Assembly: GCA_027486655.1 (NCBI GenBank)
Contig: JAIXOR010000024.1
Location: forward strand, 1-64,000
From: Verrucomicrobiaceae bacterium
GTDB lineage: Bacteria > Verrucomicrobiota > Verrucomicrobiia > Verrucomicrobiales > Akkermansiaceae
DNA length: 64,000 bases
Direction: 5' to 3'
Shown piece after piece: positions 27,076 to 36,931 of the stretch (positions are counted from its first letter, which is position 1; each line of letters begins with the position of its first letter). Position numbers and translations under genes: made by a program. The notes beneath the pieces were generated by a model, which worked only from the letters and a program-made list of their open reading frames with translations, was not told the origin of the DNA and did not search any database.

Positions 27076-28230
27076 TCATGGCTTTTCAAACTCTCCCAGA
27101 TCCCACTTGTCCTTCCACTCGCTGAAGGGCAGGCCGTCGTCGTTGAACTGGAGCGGCAGCCAGATGTAGCGGCCATCGATCGCATTTTCCGGCTTCCAGC
27201 GATCGGACATCAGGATAAAGGCGTCTTTCTTGCCCTGCACTGGCAACACGAAAGTGGACTGGGATTCAAAGGTCGTCGCTTTCTGCTCGTCCGTGCCAAC
27301 GGCGGGATGGCCAAGCGATTTCCATGGCCCCCAAATGCTGTCGGCCATACTGAGACGTGCGGGGTTGTGAGACCAACCGGTGCAGCCGGAGCTGATGATG
27401 TAGTATTTCCCCTGATGCTTGAACATCGCAGGGGCTTCGTTGAAATCTCCCGGGAAGATGCGGATGTATTTGCCTGCGGGTTTCAGATAGTCATCGGTGA
27501 GTTGGGAAATGTGGAGCGTACCATTGTGCTCGGACGAATAGAGATGATAGGCCTTGCCGTCGTCATCGACGAAGAGGTTCATATCGCGGGCCATCTGACC
27601 GCACTCGTGATGGAGGCGGAAGAGCGATTCCTTCGGGTAATCGGGGACCGGGCCACCGGGAAGATGGATTTTGGAAATGGCCGCGGCTTCTTCTTCCGTG
27701 AGCGGTTTCTTCCGGTCATCGGGAACATTCGCGGGCCAGACGCCGGCGTTCGGGCGGAAGCTGCCGAGATACTGATACGGGCCGGTGACTTTGTCCGCCA
27801 CGGCCACACCGCTGCGGGCTGCGTTGTAGCCTTGGTCCTTGAGTTCGAGGTGAAACCACATGACGAACTTGCCGGTCTTCTTGTTGTAGATGACTTTGGG
27901 CCTTTCCAGGATACAGCCCTTGGTAATCTCACTTTGCGAGTCTTCCGAAACGGGTAAGGCGATGCCATCGTCCATCCAGTTGTAGAGGTCCTTTGAAGAA
28001 TACACGCTGACGCCGACGTGAGCGACGTTGCCCGCCCCGCCCGCGACCATGTGCTGGCCGAACCAGTAATACGTCCCCTCGTGGAACAGAATGCCGCCGC
28101 CGTGGGCATTGATGTGGACGCCATTGTTATCCGGCCAGATTTCGCCAGGGACGAATGGTTTGAGCAGCTCCGCAGCATGGCCGGCGGCCAGAGACGCCGC
28201 GAAGAGGACGCTGAATAGGATGTGTTTCAT
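27076..28230 (-). CDS. secreted GH43 family glycosidase
   Basis: This 384-residue enzyme has a signal peptide (MKHILFSVLFAASLAAGHAA) and a five-bladed GH43 propeller. WPDNNGVHINAHGGGIL carries the likely base Asp34, RDMNLFVDDDGKAY near 215-228 the middle aspartate, and FNEAPAMFKHQGKYY the likely acid Glu265. The INAHGGG and SSGCTGW signatures resemble the branch containing exo-beta-1,3-galactanases, but arabinofuranosidase and beta-xylosidase are other activities in GH43. I chose the ATG at 28230 because the signal peptide starts there. It follows the GH29-like/PATR gene by 28 bases and is the last gene of its group, with 122 bases between the kinase start and its stop. Confidence 0.9.
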   Translation of the reverse strand: MKHILFSVLFAASLAAGHAAELLKPFVPGEIWPDNNGVHINAHGGGILFHEGTYYWFGQHMVAGGAGNVAHVGVSVYSSKDLYNWMDDGIALPVSEDSQSEITKGCILERPKVIYNKKTGKFVMWFHLELKDQGYNAARSGVAVADKVTGPYQYLGSFRPNAGVWPANVPDDRKKPLTEEEAAAISKIHLPGGPVPDYPKESLFRLHHECGQMARDMNLFVDDDGKAYHLYSSEHNGTLHISQLTDDYLKPAGKYIRIFPGDFNEAPAMFKHQGKYYIISSGCTGWSHNPARLSMADSIWGPWKSLGHPAVGTDEQKATTFESQSTFVLPVQGKKDAFILMSDRWKPENAIDGRYIWLPLQFNDDGLPFSEWKDKWDLGEFEKP

Positions 28231-28258
28231 GCGTTGGAAGAGGATGGTTCTGTGAGGT

Positions 28259-31200
28259 TCAGCGCGGAGCTTCCACCGACAATACTCCGCCACCTGTGAC
28301 CAGATTCGGGTGGGAGGTGGCGGTGTAGGTCCCTGCGGCGAGTGGCTTGCCGTCGGGCATCCGGACGGGAAGCGCGAGAACGGCTTTTGTTCCATCGGCG
28401 ACGTAGATCATCGGCTTGTCACCGGTGAGATCCAGCGACTGACCGCTCAGCACGTATCGGTCGCTGCGGAATGCCAAGCGGTTGACGCGAACCGGAGCGG
28501 CGACACGGATGTTCCCGCCTTTTCCTGCGAAATCGGCGCTGTGGTCGTTGGCTCCGAAGTCGAGCCATTTCACGGAACCCGTGATGTCGCGCCAGTTGGC
28601 GGTGCCATTGACGTCCCAGGTGCCGTCGCCGCCTTGGCCATTCTCACCCCACAGGAGCGGTGTCGCCGAGGAGGATTCCGCCTTGTAAATGCGGAAGGCA
28701 TCGATGGTCAGACGTACGAAGGAGAAGTTGATCCCCTGATGGTTGCCGCCGTTCTCGAAGCCGACCGTATAGGTGCCGGGCACCAGGTTGGGGTAGCGAA
28801 AGACACTGGATTTTGGAATCCGGACCGGGGCGTAATGATTGAGCGAAACCCACATCCGGCTGCCATTGCCGTCCAAGGTGTAGTAAGCGGTGCGCGAATC
28901 GGGGTCCCGGGTAACGATGACCTCGACGCCGGATCCGTTGAAGGTGTAGCTGCCGCTGCCACCGCGTCGGTCGCAGTAATGCACGTCGTCCTGATCATTG
29001 CCGGAACCGCGCTTCGACTTGCGGTTCCAGTAGTCGGGGCGCGTGACTTTGAATCCGTCCAAAGCCCCTTGGAAGCCACCCGGGCAGCGGTTGGTGTAGT
29101 TCCCCGCCAGGGTATGCTTGCCGAGCTTGAGACCCGTGATCTTCGCGAGGCTGCGGTTCGGGTTGTCCCCGCTGATGTGGATGGTGGAATGCGGCTTGCC
29201 GTCGAGCGTGAGTTCCAGATCGGCATAGTTCCAGGCGGAGCCTCCAAAGAGTTCCACCTCGGTGCCCTCGAAATCGAAGCTGAACGACTGGCCGTTGATC
29301 CAAGTGTTGCCGCGCGGTTCCCAGGAACCACCGAGTTGAGCGCTTGTGACACCGAACCAGCGGGTATCGGCGAAGTCCACACCTGGGTCGCTGTCGTTGA
29401 CCAGTTCGGTGACCTTGAAGGCATCCACCGTCATCACGACACCGCCGCGCTTGGTGCCGGTGAGCGTGTGCGTGCCGCGTGGCAGGCCGGACTTGGCAAA
29501 GACCTTCTGGAAACTTCCGCTGCCTATGGAGAGATCGACCGTTCCTTGGGAAACCCCATCGATGGCGAGTTCCACCACCCCGCGATCCGGTCCGCGGCTG
29601 CTGATCCATTCCACGTCGGTGCCGGTGAAGGTGAAGGTGAACGAATCCCCGTCGGCAGTGGCGGAGTGTGCGTCGTTGCGGAATTCGCGGAGATTGCGGT
29701 TCGGCTGATAGGCCCAGGAGCTGCCGCGATAGCTGATCGCACGGCTGGTGTTGTTCACCAATCCCGCGCCACCGGGGCAAAGGACGTCCATGGCGATGAC
29801 CGTGTTAGGCGTCACCCACGGAGTCCCGTCCGGCAGCGTGAGGGAGATTCCACGGTTGTCCTGAACCAGCTTGACCGGGCGGCCGGTGGCAAGGAGCCGG
29901 GCGTTGGTGAACACCTTGCCGTCGGCGGGCGGCGGCAGTGTCAATGTGTTGCCAGTCGGTGGAACGAGGACATGGAGGTATTCCCGGCTGTCGTCATGGG
30001 CCTTGGTGGCCACGCCCCATTTCAAGCCCGACTTCCGCACCACCACGCCTTGGAAGGGCGGCGGGAATGAGCTGCTTGGGTTGGTGTTTTTCACCGACTC
30101 GGCGATCGGCTCCAACAATTTCGCCAAGCCATCAATCAACGGAGCCTGGGTGTGGTCGATCCCACCGCGTATCCCCTTGCCCGCCCCTTCCGCGTTCGGG
30201 CTCCACTGGACGCCACCGCCTTGGGAATTGGCGGCCGCCTGGATGACCGTCGTGATGAGCATCGACTCGGGATTGCGCCCGGTGTTGTAGATGAGCTGGT
30301 AGGTGGAAATCGCGCGACCTTCCTCCACCTCCCATTGCACCTCCTGCACGCCGTCCACCCCGTAGTTCGCACCGCCATTCTGCAACAGCACGAGGTCGGG
30401 ATTGCGTTCCCGGATGGTTTTCATCAGGCGCGGATAGTCAACCGCCCGGTCCTGCGTGCCATCTGTGAAATTCTCGTCCATCCATAAGCCGTCCAGCCGA
30501 TCGCCGTAGCGATCGATCAACTCGGCGAACAAATCGTTGAGCCAGTCATCGTGCGGCGAACTCACCGGCTGGTAGGGATGGACATAGAAGTAGAAGCGGA
30601 TCCCCTTGGCGCGGCAGGCGTCCGCCAGATCACCGAGCAGGTCGCGTTTCGGACAGCTCTTCCGGTCCGGCGCCCACTTGGCCATCGCCGCGCTGGGAAA
30701 GAGCGGGCAGGTGCCAGAGTGCCACGCGGTGAAGACGCAATACTGCGCACCCGCCTTCACCAGTTGATCCACGTAGTTCGGGACATCCAGAATCTCGGCA
30801 AACTCATCGATGTTCGCGGCATTGGAACCGTCCGCATTCGGCCAACCGGGCGCCATCCCATAGCCGTTCCAGACGTAATGGCTGAAGATGCCGTATTTGA
30901 GACGCATCCAGGTTTCGCGTCGCGATGGACCGGTATCGGGAATCTTGACGACACCACCAAGTTGCGGCGATTCAAAGTTCGCCTTGCCTGCCGCCACGCT
31001 GCCCGGAGCACCCCAGAGGCCGGGCTTGAGCTTTTCGTTATTGATATAAATTTCTGAAATCGGCGTTCCGGAAATCGGAGGGATGAGTTTGGCGGTGCCG
31101 AGCACGTTCACGCGAATCCCCGGAACGAGAGCCCCTTTGGAAAAATCCAGCGTGCCATCATAGACGGTGATAACACCGGCAAGTTTCACCGACCCCTCCA

Positions 31201-31531
31201 CAGCCATCGTTCCCGGGCCGTCCTTCACGAAGCCGCAGGTGCCGCCTGTTTCGGCGATCCCGTTGGATAGCAGCAGGTCGGTCGCCGCAGTGCCATCTTC
31301 CACGGTGAACGAGCATACCGAAAAGACGTCGTGTGGTATCACCACCTTGTCCTCGACTTTTAAAGTCGTGGACGCGGATTTCATGATGAATCCCGGTCGA
31401 TTCGGATTGGGCATCACCCCGGCGAGCTTGGTCCAGTCTGCCGCTCCGGATGCGCAGCAAGCACCGGTGAAGCTAAGAAAACAGGCAAGTGGGATGGATC
31501 GCAGGAGTGGCGTGAAAAACGGCTTGGTCAT
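28259..31531 (-). CDS. GH29-like glycosidase embedded in PATR-like modules (paralogue)
   Basis: This 1090-residue protein has the same layout as the one at 9575-12823. It has a signal peptide (1-31), a PATR-like half (FVKDGPGTMAVEGS and ITVYDGTLDF), then the barrel with YGIFSHYVWNGYG (213-225), CVFTAWHSGTCPLFPS and LDGLWMDENF. Asp352 of the last motif is the nucleophile candidate. Repeated beta-sandwich modules and a closing PATR-like half follow (VNRLAFRSDRYVLSGQSLDL). The KHHDGF motif of ordinary GH29 enzymes is again missing. It lies 190 bases downstream of a GH78 gene and 28 bases upstream of the GH43 gene. High similarity to 9575-12823 along the whole length points to duplication within the locus. 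Confidence 0.88.
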   Translation of the reverse strand: MTKPFFTPLLRSIPLACFLSFTGACCASGAADWTKLAGVMPNPNRPGFIMKSASTTLKVEDKVVIPHDVFSVCSFTVEDGTAATDLLLSNGIAETGGTCGFVKDGPGTMAVEGSVKLAGVITVYDGTLDFSKGALVPGIRVNVLGTAKLIPPISGTPISEIYINNEKLKPGLWGAPGSVAAGKANFESPQLGGVVKIPDTGPSRRETWMRLKYGIFSHYVWNGYGMAPGWPNADGSNAANIDEFAEILDVPNYVDQLVKAGAQYCVFTAWHSGTCPLFPSAAMAKWAPDRKSCPKRDLLGDLADACRAKGIRFYFYVHPYQPVSSPHDDWLNDLFAELIDRYGDRLDGLWMDENFTDGTQDRAVDYPRLMKTIRERNPDLVLLQNGGANYGVDGVQEVQWEVEEGRAISTYQLIYNTGRNPESMLITTVIQAAANSQGGGVQWSPNAEGAGKGIRGGIDHTQAPLIDGLAKLLEPIAESVKNTNPSSSFPPPFQGVVVRKSGLKWGVATKAHDDSREYLHVLVPPTGNTLTLPPPADGKVFTNARLLATGRPVKLVQDNRGISLTLPDGTPWVTPNTVIAMDVLCPGGAGLVNNTSRAISYRGSSWAYQPNRNLREFRNDAHSATADGDSFTFTFTGTDVEWISSRGPDRGVVELAIDGVSQGTVDLSIGSGSFQKVFAKSGLPRGTHTLTGTKRGGVVMTVDAFKVTELVNDSDPGVDFADTRWFGVTSAQLGGSWEPRGNTWINGQSFSFDFEGTEVELFGGSAWNYADLELTLDGKPHSTIHISGDNPNRSLAKITGLKLGKHTLAGNYTNRCPGGFQGALDGFKVTRPDYWNRKSKRGSGNDQDDVHYCDRRGGSGSYTFNGSGVEVIVTRDPDSRTAYYTLDGNGSRMWVSLNHYAPVRIPKSSVFRYPNLVPGTYTVGFENGGNHQGINFSFVRLTIDAFRIYKAESSSATPLLWGENGQGGDGTWDVNGTANWRDITGSVKWLDFGANDHSADFAGKGGNIRVAAPVRVNRLAFRSDRYVLSGQSLDLTGDKPMIYVADGTKAVLALPVRMPDGKPLAAGTYTATSHPNLVTGGGVLSVEAPR

Positions 31532-31721
31532 GTGAAGGAAGAAAGGAACTTGAATGAACGATTGAAGGCGAAAGGCATTTCTCCGGTCGGCGCATCACGG
31601 TGCGCAGGTTGCCGCGTTGATGGGATCCGCGAAGGCGATTCCGAGGGCAAAATGGCAGGCACCTTTCGCAACACACTGTGTCATGTTGTTGTTGATATTG
31701 GTGTGAATCAGACGGCCCCCG

Positions 31722-34718
31722 TCACTGCGGGGCGCTGAACTGATAGTTGCCGGACGCGGCGGCGAAGACGGCTGCCCCGTTTTCCATGCGTAGGAAGCGC
31801 AGACCATCGACGGAGGCGGCGGGTTTGCCGCTCTCGCGCACGTTGGCGGCGTCCTTGGTGGGCACATGGATGGTGGCGGTGGTGTTCGTGGGGATGCGTG
31901 TGTTCAGGGTGAACTGGCCGTTGGCGATCTTCCACTCGCTGGTAATCAGACCGTGGATGGAGCGGAGTTGACCCTTGGCAGAGGTAAGTCCGCCGCCGAG
32001 GATTGGGTGGATGATGATTTGTTTGAACCCGGGTTGGACGGGATCTTGGTCGATACCCGCCACGCTGTCGTAGAGCCACTCGCCACATGAGCCCAACGAA
32101 TAGTGGTTGAACGAATTCATGCTGGGATCCTGGAATCCCTTTTCAGGCGTCCAGCCGTCCCAGCGCTCCCAAATGGTGGTGGCACCCATCTTGACTGAAA
32201 ACAACCACGACGGAAAACTGTCTTGTAACAGCAGTCGGTAGGCGGTGTCGAATTTGCCCGCTTTACTCAACTCGGGCAACAGATAACTCACGCCGATGAA
32301 TCCGGTCGATAGATGGTATCCCTTGGCGATGATGTCTGCCTCCAGATGATCGATGGCCTTGGCGCGCAGCGGTTCGGGCAGGAGATCGAACTTGAGCGCC
32401 ATGAGATACGCGCACTGGGTGTTGCCGGTGATCTGGCCGTCGGCGCTGACGTATTTGGCGATGAAGGCGTTCTTGATGGTCTGAAAAAGGGCTTCGTAGG
32501 TGGCGGCATCGTCTGTTTTGCCAACCGCCCGCGCAGCCTTGGCCACCAGGCTGGCGGAGTATGCAAAATAGGCGGTGCCGATGAGTTCCTTGTCGGTGTT
32601 GGCGTTGATGGATAGCCAATCGCCGTAATCACCGCCGCGATGACCGCTGCGGATCGAGTCCGTACTTTGTTGTTGGCAGAACTCCAGCCATTTAACCATC
32701 GACGGATATTGGCGCCCCAGAAGGCGCAGATCACCGTAGGTTTGATAGATTATCCAAGGGCAAATCACCCCGGCATCACCCCAGCCCGGAGTGCCGGCGG
32801 AGTTGCCGGCCGGAGCGACGTCTGTGAATGCACCGTTGTCTGCTTGGTTGTCGGTGACATCGACAAGCCACTTGGTGAAAAACGCGGCGACGTCGGCATT
32901 GTAGGTGGCGGTGCGGAGAAAGACCTGGGCGTCGCCCAGCCAGCCCAAGCGCTCGTCACGTTGCGGGCAATCAGTGGGCACACTTAGGAAATTTCCGCGC
33001 TGGCCCCATTCGATGTTGGCTTGCAGTTGGTTGATGCGGGCGTCCGAGCAGGTGAATGTGCCGCAGCGCGGGGTGTCCGAGCCGATGACGATTCCGGTGA
33101 CGGCATCGAGCGGCGGCTTGCTGGAGAGACCGGTGAGTTCGACATAACGGAAGCCGTGGAAGGTAAACTTCGGTTGCCAGGTTTCGGTCCCGCCGCCCTT
33201 GCAGACGTAGGTGTCGATGGACGGCGCGCCACGCAGATTGGTGGTGTAAACGGTGCCGTCAGGATTGAGCATTTCCGCATGGCGCAAGGTGATGGTGGTG
33301 CCCGCCGCAGCGGAAATCTTGAGGCGGACCACTCCGACCATGTTTTGTCCCAAATCAAAGGTCCATTGGCCGGGCTTTGGTTCGGTGAGTTTTTTTGCCC
33401 GGAGTTGGGCCAGCTCGCGCGACGGCTCCATCACCTGGCCATTGAGCGGACGTGTGGGTTCCTCGCGCACGACCACGGGCGACCACGCCGCATCGTTGAA
33501 ACCCGGTCGATCCCAATGCGGGATTTCACGGGTGGCGTCGTAGTGTTCGCCGTGCATGAAATCCGTGGCCAGCAGCGGGCTAGCCTGGGATTTCCATGTT
33601 TCATCGGTAACGATGCGCTCGCTGCCGCCATCTTGATAGGTCAGCTCCAACTGGGCGAACAAGGCCGGGCTTTTGCCCCAGCGTTGAAAACCGCCATTGC
33701 CGATGTGACCGGCATACCACCCGTTGGCCACCTGAGCGCCCAGCACGTTCTGCCCATTGGAGAGCATGGCTGTGACGTCATATTCCTGATAGCGAAGGCG
33801 CTTGGCATAGTCGGTCCATTCAGGAGCGAGAACATGATTTCCGACCCGCCGTCCATTGAGACGCAGCTCATAGAGTCCGAGAGCGGTGGCATAGAGCGTG
33901 GCCTTGGCGATCGGCTTGGCAACGGTGAAACCTTTGCGCAGATAAGGCCGAGCTGGAGGTGGCAGCAGATCCGCCGGGAAATTCACCGTAGCCTTTTCGT
34001 TGAATGAGAGAACCTTGTTTTTGCCTGCGAGATCGAATTCCACCCGCAGATGTTTCAGTTTCTGCTCCGCCGGGTCCTTGCCGAAACTTTCATTGGTCAC
34101 TTGCAGAGTAAAAGGTCCGGCTTTCAGCTTTTCGCGCAGTTGGACTGTCACATCAAGATGCCCGCCGCCACCGTCCGCCTCATACAAGGCTCGCCGGATC
34201 AGCGGAGTGGGTGAATTCGCAGGCACGATCGCCGAACCATCAATCCATTTGGCGCTCCAGTCCCCCGCATCGAGCAGGCCGACGGTCCACGACGCGGGTT
34301 GACTCCATGCTGACGGCTCGCCATCCCTGTCCCAAGCCCGCACTTTCCAGAAACACGCCATCCGCGACTTCAAGGCGGCACCCGCATATGCCACCTGGCT
34401 CGTCGCATCGCTCACCACCTTGCCGCTATCCCACAAATCACCACGATCCGCCGCCAGTTCCTTCGCGGAAGAGGCCACCAGGATCTGATATGCGGTTTGT
34501 TTCTCGCCGCGTCGGTCGGACTCCAGCCACCATGAGAGCCGCGGCTGCATCACATCGATGCCCACCGGATTGGTGAGATACTCGCAACGCAAGTTGCCGG
34601 TGGTCATGCCAGCCAGCAATGGACCGGCGAGTGCCGCAACCATCACCAGCATCTGGAATACCGGATGTTGGTGGAGGCCAAGGCTGAGTTTGCAGTGAGG
34701 GATTGTGCGCAATCGCAT
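31722..34718 (-). CDS. secreted GH78 alpha-L-rhamnosidase
   Basis: This 998-residue protein has an uncleaved-looking long N-terminus with a hydrophobic segment (about 22-37). It contains the GH78 series: Bac_rhamnosid N-terminal fibronectin-like domain (CEYLTNPVGIDVMQPRLSW), beta domains with YATALGLYELRLNGRRVG, and the (alpha/alpha)6 barrel. SVPTDCPQRDERLGWLGD (579-596) carries the acidic catalytic-site residues and ATTIWERWDGWTP the second glutamate near 845. A C-terminal beta domain with GGLTSAKGQLRSIHGLITSE completes it. It should remove terminal alpha-L-rhamnose. An extra stretch (about 180-250) interrupts the first galactose-binding-like domain. The start lies 16 bases after the GH97 stop, so they share an operon. 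Confidence 0.95.
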   Translation of the reverse strand: MRLRTIPHCKLSLGLHQHPVFQMLVMVAALAGPLLAGMTTGNLRCEYLTNPVGIDVMQPRLSWWLESDRRGEKQTAYQILVASSAKELAADRGDLWDSGKVVSDATSQVAYAGAALKSRMACFWKVRAWDRDGEPSAWSQPASWTVGLLDAGDWSAKWIDGSAIVPANSPTPLIRRALYEADGGGGHLDVTVQLREKLKAGPFTLQVTNESFGKDPAEQKLKHLRVEFDLAGKNKVLSFNEKATVNFPADLLPPPARPYLRKGFTVAKPIAKATLYATALGLYELRLNGRRVGNHVLAPEWTDYAKRLRYQEYDVTAMLSNGQNVLGAQVANGWYAGHIGNGGFQRWGKSPALFAQLELTYQDGGSERIVTDETWKSQASPLLATDFMHGEHYDATREIPHWDRPGFNDAAWSPVVVREEPTRPLNGQVMEPSRELAQLRAKKLTEPKPGQWTFDLGQNMVGVVRLKISAAAGTTITLRHAEMLNPDGTVYTTNLRGAPSIDTYVCKGGGTETWQPKFTFHGFRYVELTGLSSKPPLDAVTGIVIGSDTPRCGTFTCSDARINQLQANIEWGQRGNFLSVPTDCPQRDERLGWLGDAQVFLRTATYNADVAAFFTKWLVDVTDNQADNGAFTDVAPAGNSAGTPGWGDAGVICPWIIYQTYGDLRLLGRQYPSMVKWLEFCQQQSTDSIRSGHRGGDYGDWLSINANTDKELIGTAYFAYSASLVAKAARAVGKTDDAATYEALFQTIKNAFIAKYVSADGQITGNTQCAYLMALKFDLLPEPLRAKAIDHLEADIIAKGYHLSTGFIGVSYLLPELSKAGKFDTAYRLLLQDSFPSWLFSVKMGATTIWERWDGWTPEKGFQDPSMNSFNHYSLGSCGEWLYDSVAGIDQDPVQPGFKQIIIHPILGGGLTSAKGQLRSIHGLITSEWKIANGQFTLNTRIPTNTTATIHVPTKDAANVRESGKPAASVDGLRFLRMENGAAVFAAASGNYQFSAPQ

Positions 34719-34734
34719 AGGAATGAAATGTCAG

Positions 34735-36696
34735 TTACTTCGGCTGGAGCGTCGCGGCATAGCCACCGGCGTTTTCCATGCGGATGCGGATGGTGTCGCC
34801 GCGTTTCACCTCACGGGTGTTTTCCGCGAGAGACGAAGGCCGTTGGACAGATTCCGGGGTATCCGCATAGGTTGTTAGAGTATAACTTCCTTCACCGAGA
34901 AAATCGAGTTTGATGTCGAGTTCGAGCGGCTGTTGGTGGTTCATGCCGGCGATCCACCAGCCATTTCGTTTACGGCGCGCCTGAACGAGGTGTTTCATGA
35001 TTTCTGACGAAAGCGCGCGGGTTTCATCCCAAGTGGTGGGAAGATTCCGATAGAATCCGATGCCAGGTTGGCCGCGGTAGTGGATCGGATCATCGCACAG
35101 GCACAGGAAGGGCGAATCTATCAACACTGCCAGGGCCAACTGCCGGGCGCGGGTGCCGGGAGACGTTGCGGGAATCGAGTTGGGAACGAATGCATCTTCA
35201 CGCACATTGAGGAAGGCTCCCGGCGTGACATCAGCCGGACCTAACAGTCCGCGCGTGAAGGGCAGCATCATCATGTGCGATGGGGTGAAGGCATTGCCGA
35301 GTTTGACATATTCCACGCCGAGCACCCCCTCTTGCGTGAGCAGATTCGGCCAGGTGCGCGAAAGGCCGGTGGAGGTATAAACTCCGTGAAAGTCCACCAC
35401 GAGTTGGTGTTTGGCAGCGGCGGCCAGCAACTCTTCATGCCAGCGTTGCGTCCCTTGGGAGCCATTGTTTTGGAAGAAATCGATCTTCACGCCCACCGCG
35501 CCCCATTTCGCGTAAGTGGCGAACAATTTGTCCGCGCCGATGGACGGGATGTTTTTCGAGTTCACCCAGAGGATGAGTTTCACTCCCTTGGTTTTTGCAT
35601 AGGCCATCAGCTCCGGCATGTCGATGTGACCTTGCGGCTTGATCGCGGTTTCCGGATCGGGGCTTTCCTGATCATACCAGAACCAATCGACCAACATATA
35701 ACTCCAGCCCATTTCCGCAGCGAAGTCGATATACTCTTTATGTGACTGCGTGTTGCCGCGCGAATGCAGACCGCTGTATTGGTCCCAATGACGGTTGCGA
35801 CCGGTCCACCACGCATCCCATGCGGAAATTCCGGGTTTGATCCACGATGTGTCCTTGATCTGCGAGGGCGTGGCGAGGTTGGTCAAGAGGGTGGAAACGG
35901 TCAGATCGCCCGCCTTGCGAGCGATGATCAAGGCATGCCAGGCCGACTCGCGGGGTGTTGTGGATTCCACCGCCGAAACCAGCGATGCCTTCGCACCGAA
36001 GACACCGGGCTTGCCGGTAGAGGTCAGAAAGGAACCGGACCAATCGCGTACATCCGCCTCGCCCACTGCGACCCATGCGTTGGGTGCCTCGACCACAAGC
36101 GGCAGAATGCGGCGGTCGCCCGGCATTTGGCTCAACCGAATCTCGGGATAAACACATTCCGCTTCCGCTGACGCGCCGATCCACGCCCGATGATCGCCGG
36201 TGAAGAGGAATTCCGTCTTGTCGTCCACGAGTTTGAACTGTCCGAGAGACTGCTGTTTCGGCAACACGTAGCGCAGCGCCACGCCATCGTCGTAGGCACG
36301 CACGAGCACCTCGAAATCGACAGCTTCGGTGGGAGCCGGGCGCTTTTCCCGCAGGCGCAGGGTCAACTCGCGGTAGCGGTCCTTCACCGTGCTGAACTTG
36401 CCGAAGTCGTCTCTCCAAGCGGTGTTGTTCGCACGGACTTTGGTGTCGAGCACCTGCACATTTTCACCCAACTGGAGTCCGCCCTCAAAGGCCAGGCCGA
36501 GTTTGGAAGGAATAAGGAGAGGCGCGCCATCGAGATCGATGGAATAGGTCAGGCCATTCGTGCTCTGGATGGATACCGATATCTTGCCGTCGGGCGAGGA
36601 AATCTTGGGAATGGCTGCCGCGTATGCTGGTGATGTGAGAAAATCGGCAAATGTCAAGGAGGTGAGGATGGATATAACGAATGAAATCGGCTTCAT
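34735..36696 (-). CDS. secreted GH97 glycosidase, retaining type
   Basis: This 653-residue enzyme has a signal peptide (1-27), an N-terminal GH97 beta-sandwich, a barrel with GISAWDAWW and VGVKIDFFQNNGSQG, and a C-terminal beta domain ending AGGYAATLQPK. Asp406 sits in the nucleophile position of retaining GH97 enzymes and Glu456 (LLTQEGVLGVE) in the acid/base position. Alpha-galactosidase or a similar alpha-exo-glycosidase is the best guess. Its barrel is much closer to the known GH97 pattern than that of the other copy at 7620-9551, so the two are unlikely to be recent duplicates. It is the first gene of the group that continues with GH78. Confidence 0.93.
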   Translation of the reverse strand: MKPISFVISILTSLTFADFLTSPAYAAAIPKISSPDGKISVSIQSTNGLTYSIDLDGAPLLIPSKLGLAFEGGLQLGENVQVLDTKVRANNTAWRDDFGKFSTVKDRYRELTLRLREKRPAPTEAVDFEVLVRAYDDGVALRYVLPKQQSLGQFKLVDDKTEFLFTGDHRAWIGASAEAECVYPEIRLSQMPGDRRILPLVVEAPNAWVAVGEADVRDWSGSFLTSTGKPGVFGAKASLVSAVESTTPRESAWHALIIARKAGDLTVSTLLTNLATPSQIKDTSWIKPGISAWDAWWTGRNRHWDQYSGLHSRGNTQSHKEYIDFAAEMGWSYMLVDWFWYDQESPDPETAIKPQGHIDMPELMAYAKTKGVKLILWVNSKNIPSIGADKLFATYAKWGAVGVKIDFFQNNGSQGTQRWHEELLAAAAKHQLVVDFHGVYTSTGLSRTWPNLLTQEGVLGVEYVKLGNAFTPSHMMMLPFTRGLLGPADVTPGAFLNVREDAFVPNSIPATSPGTRARQLALAVLIDSPFLCLCDDPIHYRGQPGIGFYRNLPTTWDETRALSSEIMKHLVQARRKRNGWWIAGMNHQQPLELDIKLDFLGEGSYTLTTYADTPESVQRPSSLAENTREVKRGDTIRIRMENAGGYAATLQPK

Positions 36697-36931
36697 GTGG
36701 CAGGAACAAGATATTCAGGGATATGCTGTGTTTTCAGGGATGCGGACCCGGCATGGCGGAAAAAAGGGCAGCGCGCGGAAACCCATACCGTACGCCACCC
36801 GGGAATTTCCCCTCCAGAAGCAAGGTTGCTTAAAGTTGCTAGTTTGAATTTTTTATTCTTCAGGAAGATAAAGAGAAAGTTGCCGAAGCCGCTGGACCTT
36901 TCTCTCTTCCATTCCGAATCCAACATGAAAA

